From Segatella baroniae B14 (GTDB lineage: Bacteria; Bacteroidota; Bacteroidia; Bacteroidales; Bacteroidaceae), in the NCBI RefSeq assembly GCF_022024235.1, contig NZ_CP091799.1:2421001-2485000 (forward strand): a DNA stretch of 64,000 nucleotides. Reading direction: 5' to 3'. The notes under the pieces were generated by a model, which saw nothing but the letters and a program-made list of their open reading frames with translations, searched no databases and was not told where the DNA came from. Both the position numbers and the translations under genes were made by a program. Positions within the stretch are counted from its first letter, which is position 1; each line of letters opens with the position of its first letter. Positions 56,657 to 64,000 of the stretch are shown piece after piece.

Positions 56657-58983
56657 AAAAGTTTATCTTTTCTCTTTTAGCAACTCTGATTTCTTTTTCA
56701 GTTTTTGCACAATCTGCAGATGATACTTATGTAGTCAATAAGGCAGATGGGACTTCGCAATCCTATAAGGTGATGGAATTCCCAAATATTAAGTTTAATG
56801 GTGATGGTACCTTTGGCAATTATATGACTGGCTTTGATGATTTCGGTCAGATCAATGTTTGGAACATCAGTGATGTGAAGAGTGTAACCTTTAATATCGC
56901 TCATTCTAATCCTGTAGATGTTTCAGGTGTTTTTTTGGCTGATGCTTCTGCTAACGATGCAGCAAAGAAACTCTATAAGTATCTGCGGCTTGTTTATGGT
57001 AATAAGATCTTATCGGGTATGATGGCTCATGTAGCTTGGAATCATGATGAGGCCGATAAAATACATGTGCTTACAGGTAAATATCCTGCTATCAATTGCT
57101 ATGATTTTATTCATATAGCTGTACCTAATCAAGGCTCTAATGGATGGATTAATTATAATGATATTACTCCGGTTACTGAATGGGCTGATGCTGGTGGTAT
57201 TGTTAGTCTGATGTGGCATTTCAATGTGCCTCAAAATGAAAATACAACTATTGGGGCAGATGGTTCTGGACAGGGTATTAACTCTAGTCAAACTACTTTC
57301 AAGGCTAGTCATGCTCTTGTTTCTGGTACTTGGGAGAATAAATTTTTCATGGAACAAATGGAAAATGTGGCTAACGTTATACTTAAACTTCAAGATGCTG
57401 GTATTGTTGCTCTTTGGCGTCCGTTCCATGAAGCTGCCGGTAATGCAACTTTAAAGTCTGGTGCAAACTGGGGAAAAGCTTGGTTCTGGTGGGGCGAAGA
57501 TGGTCCTGATGTATATAAGCAACTATGGCACACGATGTTCAATTACTTTTCCAATAAAGGTATTCATAATTTGATTTGGGAGTGGACTTCTCAGAATTAT
57601 AATGGTGATTCTGATATATATAATAATGATGATGACTGGTATCCAGGTGATGCTTATGTAGATATTATCGGTCGTGATCTCTATGGTACTACGGCTGTTC
57701 AGCAGTATTCTGAGTATAGTCAACTTAAGGGTCGTTATCCATCTAAGATGATTGCTCTCGCAGAGTGTGGTGTTAATAATTCTACTATTACAGCTGATGT
57801 TGAACAAGCTTGGAATGCTGGAGCAAAATGGTTGAACTTTATGCCATGGTATGGTGAATCTATGCCATCAGATGAATGGTGGACTAAGGTGATGAACGAA
57901 AACGTTGTGATTACCCGTGATGAAATCAATCAGAACGCTACTTATATGGAAGAATCTGCACAGAGTGCTGTTGATAACTTTGGTTTAGGTTTTAATCTGG
58001 GCAATACCCTTGATGCAAATGGTTGTGGTACAGGTAAGCCTGTTGCTACTTATGAAACTTTTTGGGGACAGCCCGAAACCACGCAAGATATGATGACATT
58101 TCTAATGCAAAATGGATTTAATGCTGTCCGCATCCCGGTTACTTGGTATGAGCATATGGATGCAGAGGGAAATGTTGATGAGGCATGGATGATGCGTGTT
58201 AAAGCAATCGTGGAATATGCAATGAATGCTGGTCTTTATGCTATTGTGAATGTTCATCATGATACAGCTGCTGGTTCTGGTGCATGGATAAAAGCGGATA
58301 CTGATGTATATGCTGCAACAAAGGAGAAATTCAAGAAACTGTGGACTCAGATTGCGAATGCTTTGGCTGATTATGATCAGCATTTGCTTTTTGAAGGTTA
58401 TAATGAGATGCTTGATGGTAATAATTCCTGGGATGAACCACAGAAGGCTTCTGGATATGAGGCATTAAACAATTATGCTCAGGATTTTGTAGATGCTGTT
58501 CGTGCGACTGGGGGTAATAATGCAACTCGTAACTTAATTGTAAATACTTATGCTGCAGCTAAAGGGGAAAATGTACTTAATAACTTTATGCTTCCTACAG
58601 ATGCAGTAAATAACCATCTTATAGTGCAAGTTCACTCCTATGATCCTTGGAATTTTTTCAATACCAAAACGACGTGGGATAGTGAATGTCATAATACCTT
58701 AACAGAAATCTTCTCAGCTCTTTCCAAGAAGTTCACGACTATACCTTATATTATAGGCGAATATGGTACTCATGGAGAGTCTGATATATCGGTATCAAAG
58801 TCTTCTCCAGCAGAGAAAATTAAGTTGGCTGCAGATCAGGCTGCTGATATGGTAAAACTGGCTAAAGATCATCATTCTGCTACATTTTACTGGATGAGTA
58901 TATTCGATGGCTCTGACCGTATACAGCCTCAGTGGTCACTGCCAACTGTGGTTGAGGCTATGCAGGAAGCTTATAATAATTAA
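56653..58983 (+). CDS. Two-domain GH26-GH5 endo-mannanase/endo-glucanase
   Basis: 776 residues; signal peptide MKKFIFSLLATLISFSVFAQ. A short N-domain (about 22-85) is followed by GH26 (about 90-430: HVAWNHDEAD, LMWHFNVP, acid/base Glu260 in WRPFHEAAG and WFWWGEDGP, nucleophile Glu371 in ALAECGV) and GH5 (about 450-776: GFNLGNTLDANG, NAVRIPVTWYEH, NVHHDT, acid/base Glu585 in EGYNEML, nucleophile Glu703 in IGEYGTHG). The GH5 part looks like GH5_4-type rather than the GH5_7 mannanase at 31065, so it may cut glucan-containing backbones such as glucomannan. All four catalytic glutamates are present. Last gene before a terminator. Confidence 0.92.
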   Translation: MKKFIFSLLATLISFSVFAQSADDTYVVNKADGTSQSYKVMEFPNIKFNGDGTFGNYMTGFDDFGQINVWNISDVKSVTFNIAHSNPVDVSGVFLADASANDAAKKLYKYLRLVYGNKILSGMMAHVAWNHDEADKIHVLTGKYPAINCYDFIHIAVPNQGSNGWINYNDITPVTEWADAGGIVSLMWHFNVPQNENTTIGADGSGQGINSSQTTFKASHALVSGTWENKFFMEQMENVANVILKLQDAGIVALWRPFHEAAGNATLKSGANWGKAWFWWGEDGPDVYKQLWHTMFNYFSNKGIHNLIWEWTSQNYNGDSDIYNNDDDWYPGDAYVDIIGRDLYGTTAVQQYSEYSQLKGRYPSKMIALAECGVNNSTITADVEQAWNAGAKWLNFMPWYGESMPSDEWWTKVMNENVVITRDEINQNATYMEESAQSAVDNFGLGFNLGNTLDANGCGTGKPVATYETFWGQPETTQDMMTFLMQNGFNAVRIPVTWYEHMDAEGNVDEAWMMRVKAIVEYAMNAGLYAIVNVHHDTAAGSGAWIKADTDVYAATKEKFKKLWTQIANALADYDQHLLFEGYNEMLDGNNSWDEPQKASGYEALNNYAQDFVDAVRATGGNNATRNLIVNTYAAAKGENVLNNFMLPTDAVNNHLIVQVHSYDPWNFFNTKTTWDSECHNTLTEIFSALSKKFTTIPYIIGEYGTHGESDISVSKSSPAEKIKLAADQAADMVKLAKDHHSATFYWMSIFDGSDRIQPQWSLPTVVEAMQEAYNN

Positions 58984-58999
58984 TGTAATAATCTTTTTT

Positions 59000-59028
59000 A
59001 AGTCCTCCTTTTTTAGGGAGGGCTTTTT
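59000..59028 (+). terminator. Rho-independent terminator after the GH26-GH5 gene
   Basis: AAGTCCTCC (59000-59008) pairs with GGAGGGCTT (59017-59025) with one G-T pair; TTTTT tail. Only 13 bp before the next gene, so the following gene depends on read-through or a promoter inside this gene. Confidence 0.85.
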
Positions 59029-59041
59029 GACATTGTTAATC

Positions 59042-60091
59042 ATGAAAATCAAATCTATCTTTTGCTTGTTAGTGGTAGCATTCTTCATGGTGTCTTGTCG
59101 TCATCATGAACGAAAGTCTTATGATGAAATGGGGAGTAATGGGCTAACTACAAGAACAGAAAATCTTCAAACCAATCTTCGCACATTTATGAATAAAGGT
59201 GTAATGATAGGACAAATATATGATAGCCTAAAAGGTATAGGGTGGAAAGACAAATCTCATCATAGCAATATGTTTAGTATTTGTGATGATTATGCCGCTG
59301 TTGGTGGATATGAACTGATGGGTGTAGAGAAGGGATGTAAGGTAAATAGGGATGGAGAGAGGTTTGATGTGATTCGTAAAGATATTCTTAGACTCTTTAA
59401 ACGAGGTGGACTCATTATTCTTTTTTGGACGGCTCCTGATTTTAATGAAAATGAAGATATGCTCGATGAGTATGTTAAACAGTTGGCTAAATATCTTGAT
59501 TCATTACAAGATGGTTATGGCATTAAAGCTCCTGTCGTATTGTGTCTTTATCCTTTAGATGGAAAATCTTGGTATACACAACTATCTGCAGGAGACTATA
59601 AGAGTCTTTGTGATAAAACTATAGATAAACTCAAAAAAGCAGAAGTTACGAATGCCATTTATGGTTTTTCTTTCTCGCAGATGATAAGTCGTGAAAAAAT
59701 AAATCAATATATCAGTGATGATATTGATGTCATCAACTATTCTTTGATTTCTCAAACTAAGAATGTTGAGTCTTATCGGAAAAACTTTCATAAGATGTTA
59801 CAAGTGTTAACATCAGTAGCTCAGGAAAGATATATGGTACCTGGATTGACTACAGGTATAGAGGGGATTCCTGACAGTGTTTACTTTACGGGTACAATTC
59901 TGTCAGCTATTCAAAAGTATCGTTTGTCGTATATCATGTTCGGAGCTAACTATGGTGATTCTAAAGAAGGGCATTATTGTGTGCCTTATCCTGGAATGAA
60001 TAATGCAGTGATTAGCGACTTTGTAAAAATGTATAATGATGATAAGACAATATTTTTGAAACATTTAAACGGATTGTATCTTAAATACTGA
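59042..60091 (+). CDS. GH26-derived lipoprotein lacking both catalytic glutamates (pseudo-enzyme)
   Basis: 349 residues from the ATG at 59042, which gives a lipoprotein signal (FFMVSCRHHE, Cys about residue 19). End to end it lines up with the GH26 enzyme at 40172: NKGVMIGQIYDSLKGIGW with KKGIMIGHQDDPVYGRNW, DDYAAVGGYELMGVEKG with GDYPAIMGFELGGIELG, RGGLIILFW with RGGVTTISW, and C-terminal YPGMNNAVISDF with APGLVVASDF. But the acid/base block RPWHEMEGTW has become LYPLDGKSW (Glu to Asp173, Trp and His lost), and the nucleophile LTETGAQ has become GLTTGIE (Glu to Thr270). A surface mannan-binding role is the best inference. Not a decayed gene: frame, length and signal are intact. Confidence 0.8.
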   Translation: MKIKSIFCLLVVAFFMVSCRHHERKSYDEMGSNGLTTRTENLQTNLRTFMNKGVMIGQIYDSLKGIGWKDKSHHSNMFSICDDYAAVGGYELMGVEKGCKVNRDGERFDVIRKDILRLFKRGGLIILFWTAPDFNENEDMLDEYVKQLAKYLDSLQDGYGIKAPVVLCLYPLDGKSWYTQLSAGDYKSLCDKTIDKLKKAEVTNAIYGFSFSQMISREKINQYISDDIDVINYSLISQTKNVESYRKNFHKMLQVLTSVAQERYMVPGLTTGIEGIPDSVYFTGTILSAIQKYRLSYIMFGANYGDSKEGHYCVPYPGMNNAVISDFVKMYNDDKTIFLKHLNGLYLKY

Positions 60092-60151
60092 TTTTTCTTA
60101 GTTTTTGTCACTTTTTTGATGTAGAATTAATCAAATTGGAATCTTTTTTAC

Positions 60152-60159
60152 TACCTTTG
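60152..60159 (+). promoter_or_regulatory. -7 box TACCTTTG of the isocitrate dehydrogenase gene
   Basis: Exact TAnnTTTG match 42 bp before the ATG at 60202. Confidence 0.6.
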
Positions 60160-60201
60160 CCGCAGATTTAATAGAATATAGATACACGAACTTACAGAAT
60201 T

Positions 60202-61413
60202 ATGGAAAAAATTAAGATGACGACCCCTTTGGTCGAGATGGATGGTGATGAAATGACCCGCATTTTATGGAAAATGATCAAGGATGAACTCATCCTTCCA
60301 TTTGTTGACCTGAAATCAGAATATTATGACTTAGGCCTTCCTAATCGTGATAAAACAGAAGATCAGGTTACAATTGATTCTGCTGAGGCTGCAAAAAAAT
60401 ATGGTGTAGCTGTAAAATGTGCTACCATTACTCCTAATGCGAAACGTATGGACGAATATCATCTGCACAAGATGTGGAAGAGTCCTAATGGTACTATTCG
60501 TTCTATTATGGATGGTACAGTTTTCCGTGCTCCTATAACGATACCTTCTATTCATCCTGTCGTAAAAAACTGGGAGAAGCCTATTACTATAGCTCGTCAT
60601 GCGTATGGTGATGTATACAAGAGTGTGGAGCTTCGTGCAGATGAACCAGGTACAGCTAAGTTGGTATTCGAAGGTAAGAGTGGTAAACGTCAAGAAATCG
60701 AAATCCATAATTTTGATGGTGCTGGTATTATTCAGGGTATGCATAATACTGATAAGAGTATCAAATCTTTTGCACATAGTTGTTTCAAATTTGCTATTGA
60801 TACCAAACAGGATCTGTGGTTTGCTACAAAGGATACTATCTCTAAAACTTATGATGCACAGTTCCGTCAGATTTTTGAAGATATATTTGAGCAAGAATAT
60901 AAAGCTACTTTCGAAAAACTTGGTATTGAATATTTCTATACTTTGATTGATGATGCTGTTGCTCGTGTTATTCGTAGCAAAGGTGGTTTCATTTGGGCTT
61001 GTAAGAACTATGATGGCGATGTGATGAGTGATATGCTCAGTACCGCTTTTGGATCTTTGGCTATGATGACTTCCGTGTTGGTATCTCCTGATGGAAAGTA
61101 TGAGTATGAGGCAGCTCATGGTACTGTGACCCGTCATTATTATCGTTACTTGAAGGGTGAGGATACAAGTACTAACCCTATGGCTACTATCTTTGCATGG
61201 AGTGGTGCACTTCGCAAACGTGGTGAACTGGATGGCATCAGTGCTCTTGTGAACTTTGGTAATGAATTGGAAGCTGCTTGTTTTGATACGTTGAATGAGG
61301 GTGTAGCAACAAAAGACCTTGTTAATCTTATGGAGGGTGTTGAGGCTAAGGCTGTCAACTCTGCAGATTTCATAGCTGCAATACGTGCTCATCTTGAGAA
61401 ACGCTTAGCATAA
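60202..61413 (+). CDS. icd: NADP-dependent isocitrate dehydrogenase, eukaryotic-type
   Basis: 403 residues, cytoplasmic. It oxidatively decarboxylates isocitrate to 2-oxoglutarate. The homodimeric eukaryotic-like subgroup is shown by [81 protein letters not shown] and [10 protein letters not shown]. Full length, single gene with its own promoter. Housekeeping; not part of the PUL. Confidence 0.96.
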   Translation: MEKIKMTTPLVEMDGDEMTRILWKMIKDELILPFVDLKSEYYDLGLPNRDKTEDQVTIDSAEAAKKYGVAVKCATITPNAKRMDEYHLHKMWKSPNGTIRSIMDGTVFRAPITIPSIHPVVKNWEKPITIARHAYGDVYKSVELRADEPGTAKLVFEGKSGKRQEIEIHNFDGAGIIQGMHNTDKSIKSFAHSCFKFAIDTKQDLWFATKDTISKTYDAQFRQIFEDIFEQEYKATFEKLGIEYFYTLIDDAVARVIRSKGGFIWACKNYDGDVMSDMLSTAFGSLAMMTSVLVSPDGKYEYEAAHGTVTRHYYRYLKGEDTSTNPMATIFAWSGALRKRGELDGISALVNFGNELEAACFDTLNEGVATKDLVNLMEGVEAKAVNSADFIAAIRAHLEKRLA

Positions 61414-61663
61414 GTGTGATCTGTTGCGTTGTATGTTCAACGAGCAGTACGAGAAGGTCAATACTAGACGCGATGTCGAGTCCATCTCCCTTCGATGAGG
61501 GCAAGAAGCGGAACAACGTTGACCAGGAAATAGCAGCATTGGTAACCTCTGATGCCAGTGTGTTATTTAGCGTACTAGTTGATGATCATCCAATGTTCAT
61601 AAACTGTATAATTTTAATGTCGCATGATGAATGGATATTCACAAGCGAAGCTTTAGTAAATAG
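61414..61663 (+). other. Unassigned stretch with atypical composition; possible relic
   Basis: The 301-bp gap after icd. Bases about 61425-61545 are visibly richer in G and C than the surroundings and use codon-like words unusual for this genome (CGCGATGTCGAGTCC). Short open segments exist, e.g. MFNEQYEKVNTRRDVES in one frame and a GTG-started frame of 86 codons (61416-61676) in another, but neither resembles a family that I know and the latter ends inside the terminator. Probably a remnant of foreign DNA. Confidence 0.3.
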
Positions 61664-61699
61664 TAATCCCGAGTAACATATAATAGTTGCTCGGGATTA
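61664..61699. terminator. Terminator between the icd region and the convergent HAD gene
   Basis: 14-bp stem TAATCCCGAGTAAC (61664-61677) / GTTGCTCGGGATTA (61686-61699) with one G-T pair, loop of eight, AT-rich flanks on both sides. Confidence 0.85.
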
Positions 61700-61714
61700 T
61701 TTATATATATTGTT

Positions 61715-62503
61715 TTATATGATATGGTAATACTGTAAGGCATGTTGAATGCCTTCGTCATCTACGCCTGTCGTAATATAATCGGCAATTTTCTTGGTAC
61801 CTTCATTGGCATTACCCATGGCGACACCTATACCAGCTTTGATAATCATCGTGTTGTCATTTCCTCCATCACCAAATGCCATGGTTTCATCTATGGTTAT
61901 TCCCTGATGTCGGGCTATTGCTTCTATACCTTCACCTTTATCAGCACCTAAGGCTGTAATGTCGATAAAGTCGTCACACCAGCGCCCTGCTGTACAGTTG
62001 CTTAGTTGTGGCATTAATTTTTCTTCCATGGCTTGATTAAAAAAAGGAGTCATCTGTAGTATATCCTGACCTTTCAGATCTTCGATGTCGAGTTTGGTGA
62101 AATCTATATTTACAACACCAAGACCTTCGCGAAAGAGTATATCTACTTGAGGATTGTAGTTGTGTACAGCTATATCTTGACTGCCTACAATAATAACAGG
62201 TACTTGATATTTATCAGATAAGGCGATTATGTGATCAACATTTTCACGACTCATTGCTTTGCGGTGAACGGTGTCTGTGCCAATAAAGCAGTTTGCTCCA
62301 TTAGTAGTAACCCATCCATCGATAAGGTGTTCTATTTGTTGGAGATTTGTAATAAACTGAGTGGGACGTCCAGTAGAAATAAATATTTTTACACCTTTTT
62401 CTTTTGCCTTTGTAAGAGAAGCTACTGTTGATGGGGGTATGCGATGTGTTTTGAAACTAACCAAAGTTCCATCAATGTCAAAAAAAAGAGCTCGAATTGC
62501 CAT
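61715..62503 (-). CDS. HAD-superfamily phosphatase, Cof type
   Basis: 262 residues, cytoplasmic. All four HAD motifs are present: DIDGT with Asp9 and Asp11, STGRP near 43-47, the lysine of GADKGEGIEAIA and FGDGGNDNTMI near 210. A type IIB cap lies between motifs II and III, as in the Cof subfamily of sugar-phosphate and cofactor phosphatases. The exact substrate cannot be predicted. Single gene on the minus strand, divergent from the SDR gene. Confidence 0.9.
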   Translation of the reverse strand: MAIRALFFDIDGTLVSFKTHRIPPSTVASLTKAKEKGVKIFISTGRPTQFITNLQQIEHLIDGWVTTNGANCFIGTDTVHRKAMSRENVDHIIALSDKYQVPVIIVGSQDIAVHNYNPQVDILFREGLGVVNIDFTKLDIEDLKGQDILQMTPFFNQAMEEKLMPQLSNCTAGRWCDDFIDITALGADKGEGIEAIARHQGITIDETMAFGDGGNDNTMIIKAGIGVAMGNANEGTKKIADYITTGVDDEGIQHALQYYHII

Positions 62504-62529
62504 AACCTATTGATTCATTAATTTGAGTG

Positions 62530-62537
62530 CAAAGGTA
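62530..62537 (-). promoter_or_regulatory. -7 box TACCTTTG of the HAD gene
   Basis: Minus-strand exact TAnnTTTG match, 26 bp before the ATG at 62503; no -33 consensus at the right distance. Confidence 0.6.
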
Positions 62538-62557
62538 CAAAAAAGAATGTGATACCG

Positions 62558-62587
62558 TTGTTGTCCAAATATTTTTTATTAAATTTG
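62558..62587 (+). promoter_or_regulatory. Promoter of the SDR gene
   Basis: -33-like TTG at 62558-62560, 19-bp spacer, -7 TAAATTTG at 62580-62587; ATG at 62623. Confidence 0.6.
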
Positions 62588-62622
62588 TGACAAACTCATG
62601 AATTTACAAAAGTGAATACCAA

Positions 62623-63399
62623 ATGAAGAAGAATTATTTTGATCTCACAGGTCGAGTAGCCTTGGTTACAGGTTGTTCTACAGGACTTGGTGTGCAAATG
62701 GCTCGTGCTTTGGCTAATCAGGGATGTAATATTATTCCTGTTGCTCGTCGTGAAGGGAAAATTAAAGAGGTTGCTAAAATGCTGGAACAAGAATTCGGGG
62801 TTGAAGCATTCCCAATACGTTGTGATGTAAGTGATACCGAAATGGTGGAGAATGCTGTAGATACAGCTCTTGCTCATTTTGGTCGTATCGATATTTTGAT
62901 TAATAATGCAGGTACAGGTGCTGTTGCTCCTGCAGAAGATATTACTGACGAACAGTTTGCTAATGAGATAAATATAGATCTTTTTGGTACTTTCAAAATG
63001 GCTCGTTCTGTAGCGAAGAAGGCCATGATTCCTGCTAAGTTTGGTCGTATTATTAATATATCGTCTATATACGGCCTTGTTGGAAATAAAATAGCACCGT
63101 CTTCTCCTTATCATGCTGCTAAGGGGGGCGTCGTTAATTTGACCCGTGCACTTGCTGCGGAGTGGGCTAAGTATAATATTAATGTTAATGCTATTTGTCC
63201 TGGATATTTTGAAACACCTCTGACTAGGGATACCTTGAACACAGAATGGTTTAGAGAATATGCTAAGGGGGCAATTCCTCAAGAGCGATATGGAGTTGAG
63301 GGGGAACTGGATACAGCGGCTATCTTCTTGGCTAGTCCTGCTAGTAGTTATGTTAATGGTATTATGTTGCCTGTTGATGGTGGGTATACTTCGATTTAA
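62623..63399 (+). CDS. Short-chain dehydrogenase/reductase, gluconate 5-dehydrogenase-like
   Basis: 258 residues, cytoplasmic. Rossmann fold with TGCSTGLG (16-23), NNAG (94-97), and the catalytic Ser148, Tyr163 and Lys167 (YHAAK), then CPGYFETPLT and a C-terminal LPVDGGYTSI. Classical SDR of the size and pattern of gluconate 5-dehydrogenase or 3-oxoacyl-ACP reductase-like enzymes. The real substrate cannot be told from the sequence. Monocistronic with a strong terminator. Confidence 0.88.
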   Translation: MKKNYFDLTGRVALVTGCSTGLGVQMARALANQGCNIIPVARREGKIKEVAKMLEQEFGVEAFPIRCDVSDTEMVENAVDTALAHFGRIDILINNAGTGAVAPAEDITDEQFANEINIDLFGTFKMARSVAKKAMIPAKFGRIINISSIYGLVGNKIAPSSPYHAAKGGVVNLTRALAAEWAKYNINVNAICPGYFETPLTRDTLNTEWFREYAKGAIPQERYGVEGELDTAAIFLASPASSYVNGIMLPVDGGYTSI

Positions 63400-63416
63400 T
63401 GACTTTTTAAAATAAT

Positions 63417-63457
63417 GAACAGACGACCATTTCCTATTGGAGAATGGTCGTCTGTTC
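63417..63457. terminator. Bidirectional terminator between the SDR gene and the convergent PDZ-protein gene
   Basis: Perfect 15-bp stem GAACAGACGACCATT (63417-63431) / 63443-63457, loop of 11, T-rich on the plus side. Confidence 0.92.
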
Positions 63458-63463
63458 GTTTTA

Positions 63464-64000
63464 TTAGCGTGTAACGAAGACTTCTTTCTTAAATCCTCTA
63501 GGGTCTTGTAACACAAATTTATATTTTTTGCCGGTAGTAAAAGGATAATCTATAAATTCTTGATATGAGTTAATGGGTTCATTGTCAATCTTCAATACGA
63601 TATCTCCTTGGCGCATTCCGTTCTTATAGGCTTCGCTTTTATGCCAAATTAGTCCAATATAAGGTTGGTTTTCTTTTTCAATAAATGCTACTCCAAACTG
63701 TTTATTGCTTACGTTTACGCTGTCGCTATTGTTATATGGCTGAAAGGTTATTCTCTTTTTTTTCGGGTTAATAACAATACTTCCATAGTTAAAAAGTTGA
63801 CTTCCGATTCTCGATGCGCCTTGAGTTGTTATGGTTCGAACGTTTTTAAAGGCGAATTCATTCCATTTTAATCGATTGAGATTCAGAAAATATACTTTAT
63901 CTTGTTTTTCGGTACTGTTGGTTGCTACCGTAAAGTTTCCTGTTGCTTCTCCTTCAACTTGGGCATTTACTTGCTTACTTTTGTAACGATGTTCCATAAA
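63464..64000 (-). CDS. C-terminal part of a retropepsin-like aspartic protease with PDZ domain (cut by the window edge)
   Basis: At least 177 residues; the frame is open to the window edge and the ATG at 63997 is probably internal. The part before the PDZ (WNEFAFKNVRTITT ... IGSQLFNYGSIVINPKKKRITFQPY) resembles the end of a retropepsin-like aspartyl protease domain. It is followed by a PDZ domain (about 95-177: FGVAFIEKENQPYIGLIWHKSEAYKNGMRQGDIVLKID). Bacteroidota encode many secreted proteins of this two-domain type. The catalytic D-(S/T)-G motif would lie outside the window, so activity cannot be judged. Confidence 0.6.
   Translation of the reverse strand, partial: FMEHRYKSKQVNAQVEGEATGNFTVATNSTEKQDKVYFLNLNRLKWNEFAFKNVRTITTQGASRIGSQLFNYGSIVINPKKKRITFQPYNNSDSVNVSNKQFGVAFIEKENQPYIGLIWHKSEAYKNGMRQGDIVLKIDNEPINSYQEFIDYPFTTGKKYKFVLQDPRGFKKEVFVTR

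Noticed and set aside
58907..59041. Upstream start for the pseudo-GH26 lipoprotein
   Set aside because: The extension runs through the GH26-GH5 coding end and the terminator and would bury the lipoprotein signal peptide.
60331..61392. Long open frame of 353 codons antisense to isocitrate dehydrogenase
   Set aside because: Its translation is rich in Ser, Thr, Ile, Asn and Cys with no domain pattern, and the sense strand encodes a full, well-conserved enzyme; it is a codon-bias shadow.
62596..63516. Open frame of 306 codons antisense to the SDR gene
   Set aside because: Low-complexity, Ser/Asn/Arg-rich translation that also runs through the bidirectional terminator; the sense frame has all SDR motifs.

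Overview
The window is AT-rich chromosomal DNA from a Bacteroidota bacterium, most likely a gut or rumen Prevotella/Segatella-type Bacteroidales. The evidence is three-fold: SusC/SusD pairs with neighbouring surface lipoproteins, many promoters with the Bacteroidota -7 box TAnnTTTG, and secreted GH97, GH43, GH26 and GH36 enzymes. It is mostly polysaccharide-utilisation DNA broken up by a few housekeeping genes. No tRNA, rRNA or CRISPR array was seen.

Layout. (1) 1-8920: a starch/maltodextrin operon made of the tail of a sugar permease, MalQ (GH77), a SusB-like GH97, a type I pullulanase and a SusA-like neopullulanase, closed by a strong terminator. (2) 9074-22747: a membrane sensor/AraC regulator with a one-base frameshift, then susC, susD, a surface glycan-binding lipoprotein, a secreted GH43 arabinanase-type enzyme and a soluble AraC regulator. 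A second GH43 arabinanase lies convergently at 23086-24063, so arabinan is the likely substrate. (3) 24193-30913: two half-size chromate transporters, purL, a small Spy/DUF4890-like protein and an OmpA-type lipoprotein. (4) 31065-60091: a large locus for acetylated galactoglucomannan. It holds a GH5 mannanase, GH3, GH36 alpha-galactosidase, two acetyl esterases, GH26 mannanase, GH130 phosphorylase (frameshifted), GPH permease, mannobiose 2-epimerase, an AraC regulator, an ISL3-type insertion sequence, a second susC/susD, two surface lipoproteins, a small protein with a sorting tail, a two-domain GH26-GH5 enzyme and a GH26-derived lipoprotein that has lost both catalytic glutamates. (5) 60202-64000: isocitrate dehydrogenase, a HAD phosphatase, an SDR dehydrogenase and the C-terminal part of a PDZ/aspartic-protease-like protein.

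How the mannan genes fit together: surface endo-mannanases and SusCD import oligosaccharides; periplasmic esterases, GH36 and GH3 strip acetyl, galactose and glucose; GH26 yields mannobiose; the GPH permease imports it; the epimerase makes mannosylglucose; and GH130 phosphorolyses that to mannose-1-phosphate and glucose. This order (GH26, phosphorylase, permease, epimerase) is the known Bacteroides mannobiose pathway.

The most notable observations: four PUL promoters share one geometry (two 9-bp direct repeats 21 bp apart, the nearer ending exactly 19 bp before the -7 box) with two different sequence motifs; a pseudo-GH26 lipoprotein; a WW-x-x-F module of about 150 residues present three times in two adjacent genes; two single-base frameshifts, one at a correctly phased A AAA AAG slippery heptamer; and an insertion sequence with perfect terminal repeats and an 8-bp target duplication that replaced only the last few codons of the mannan-locus regulator.
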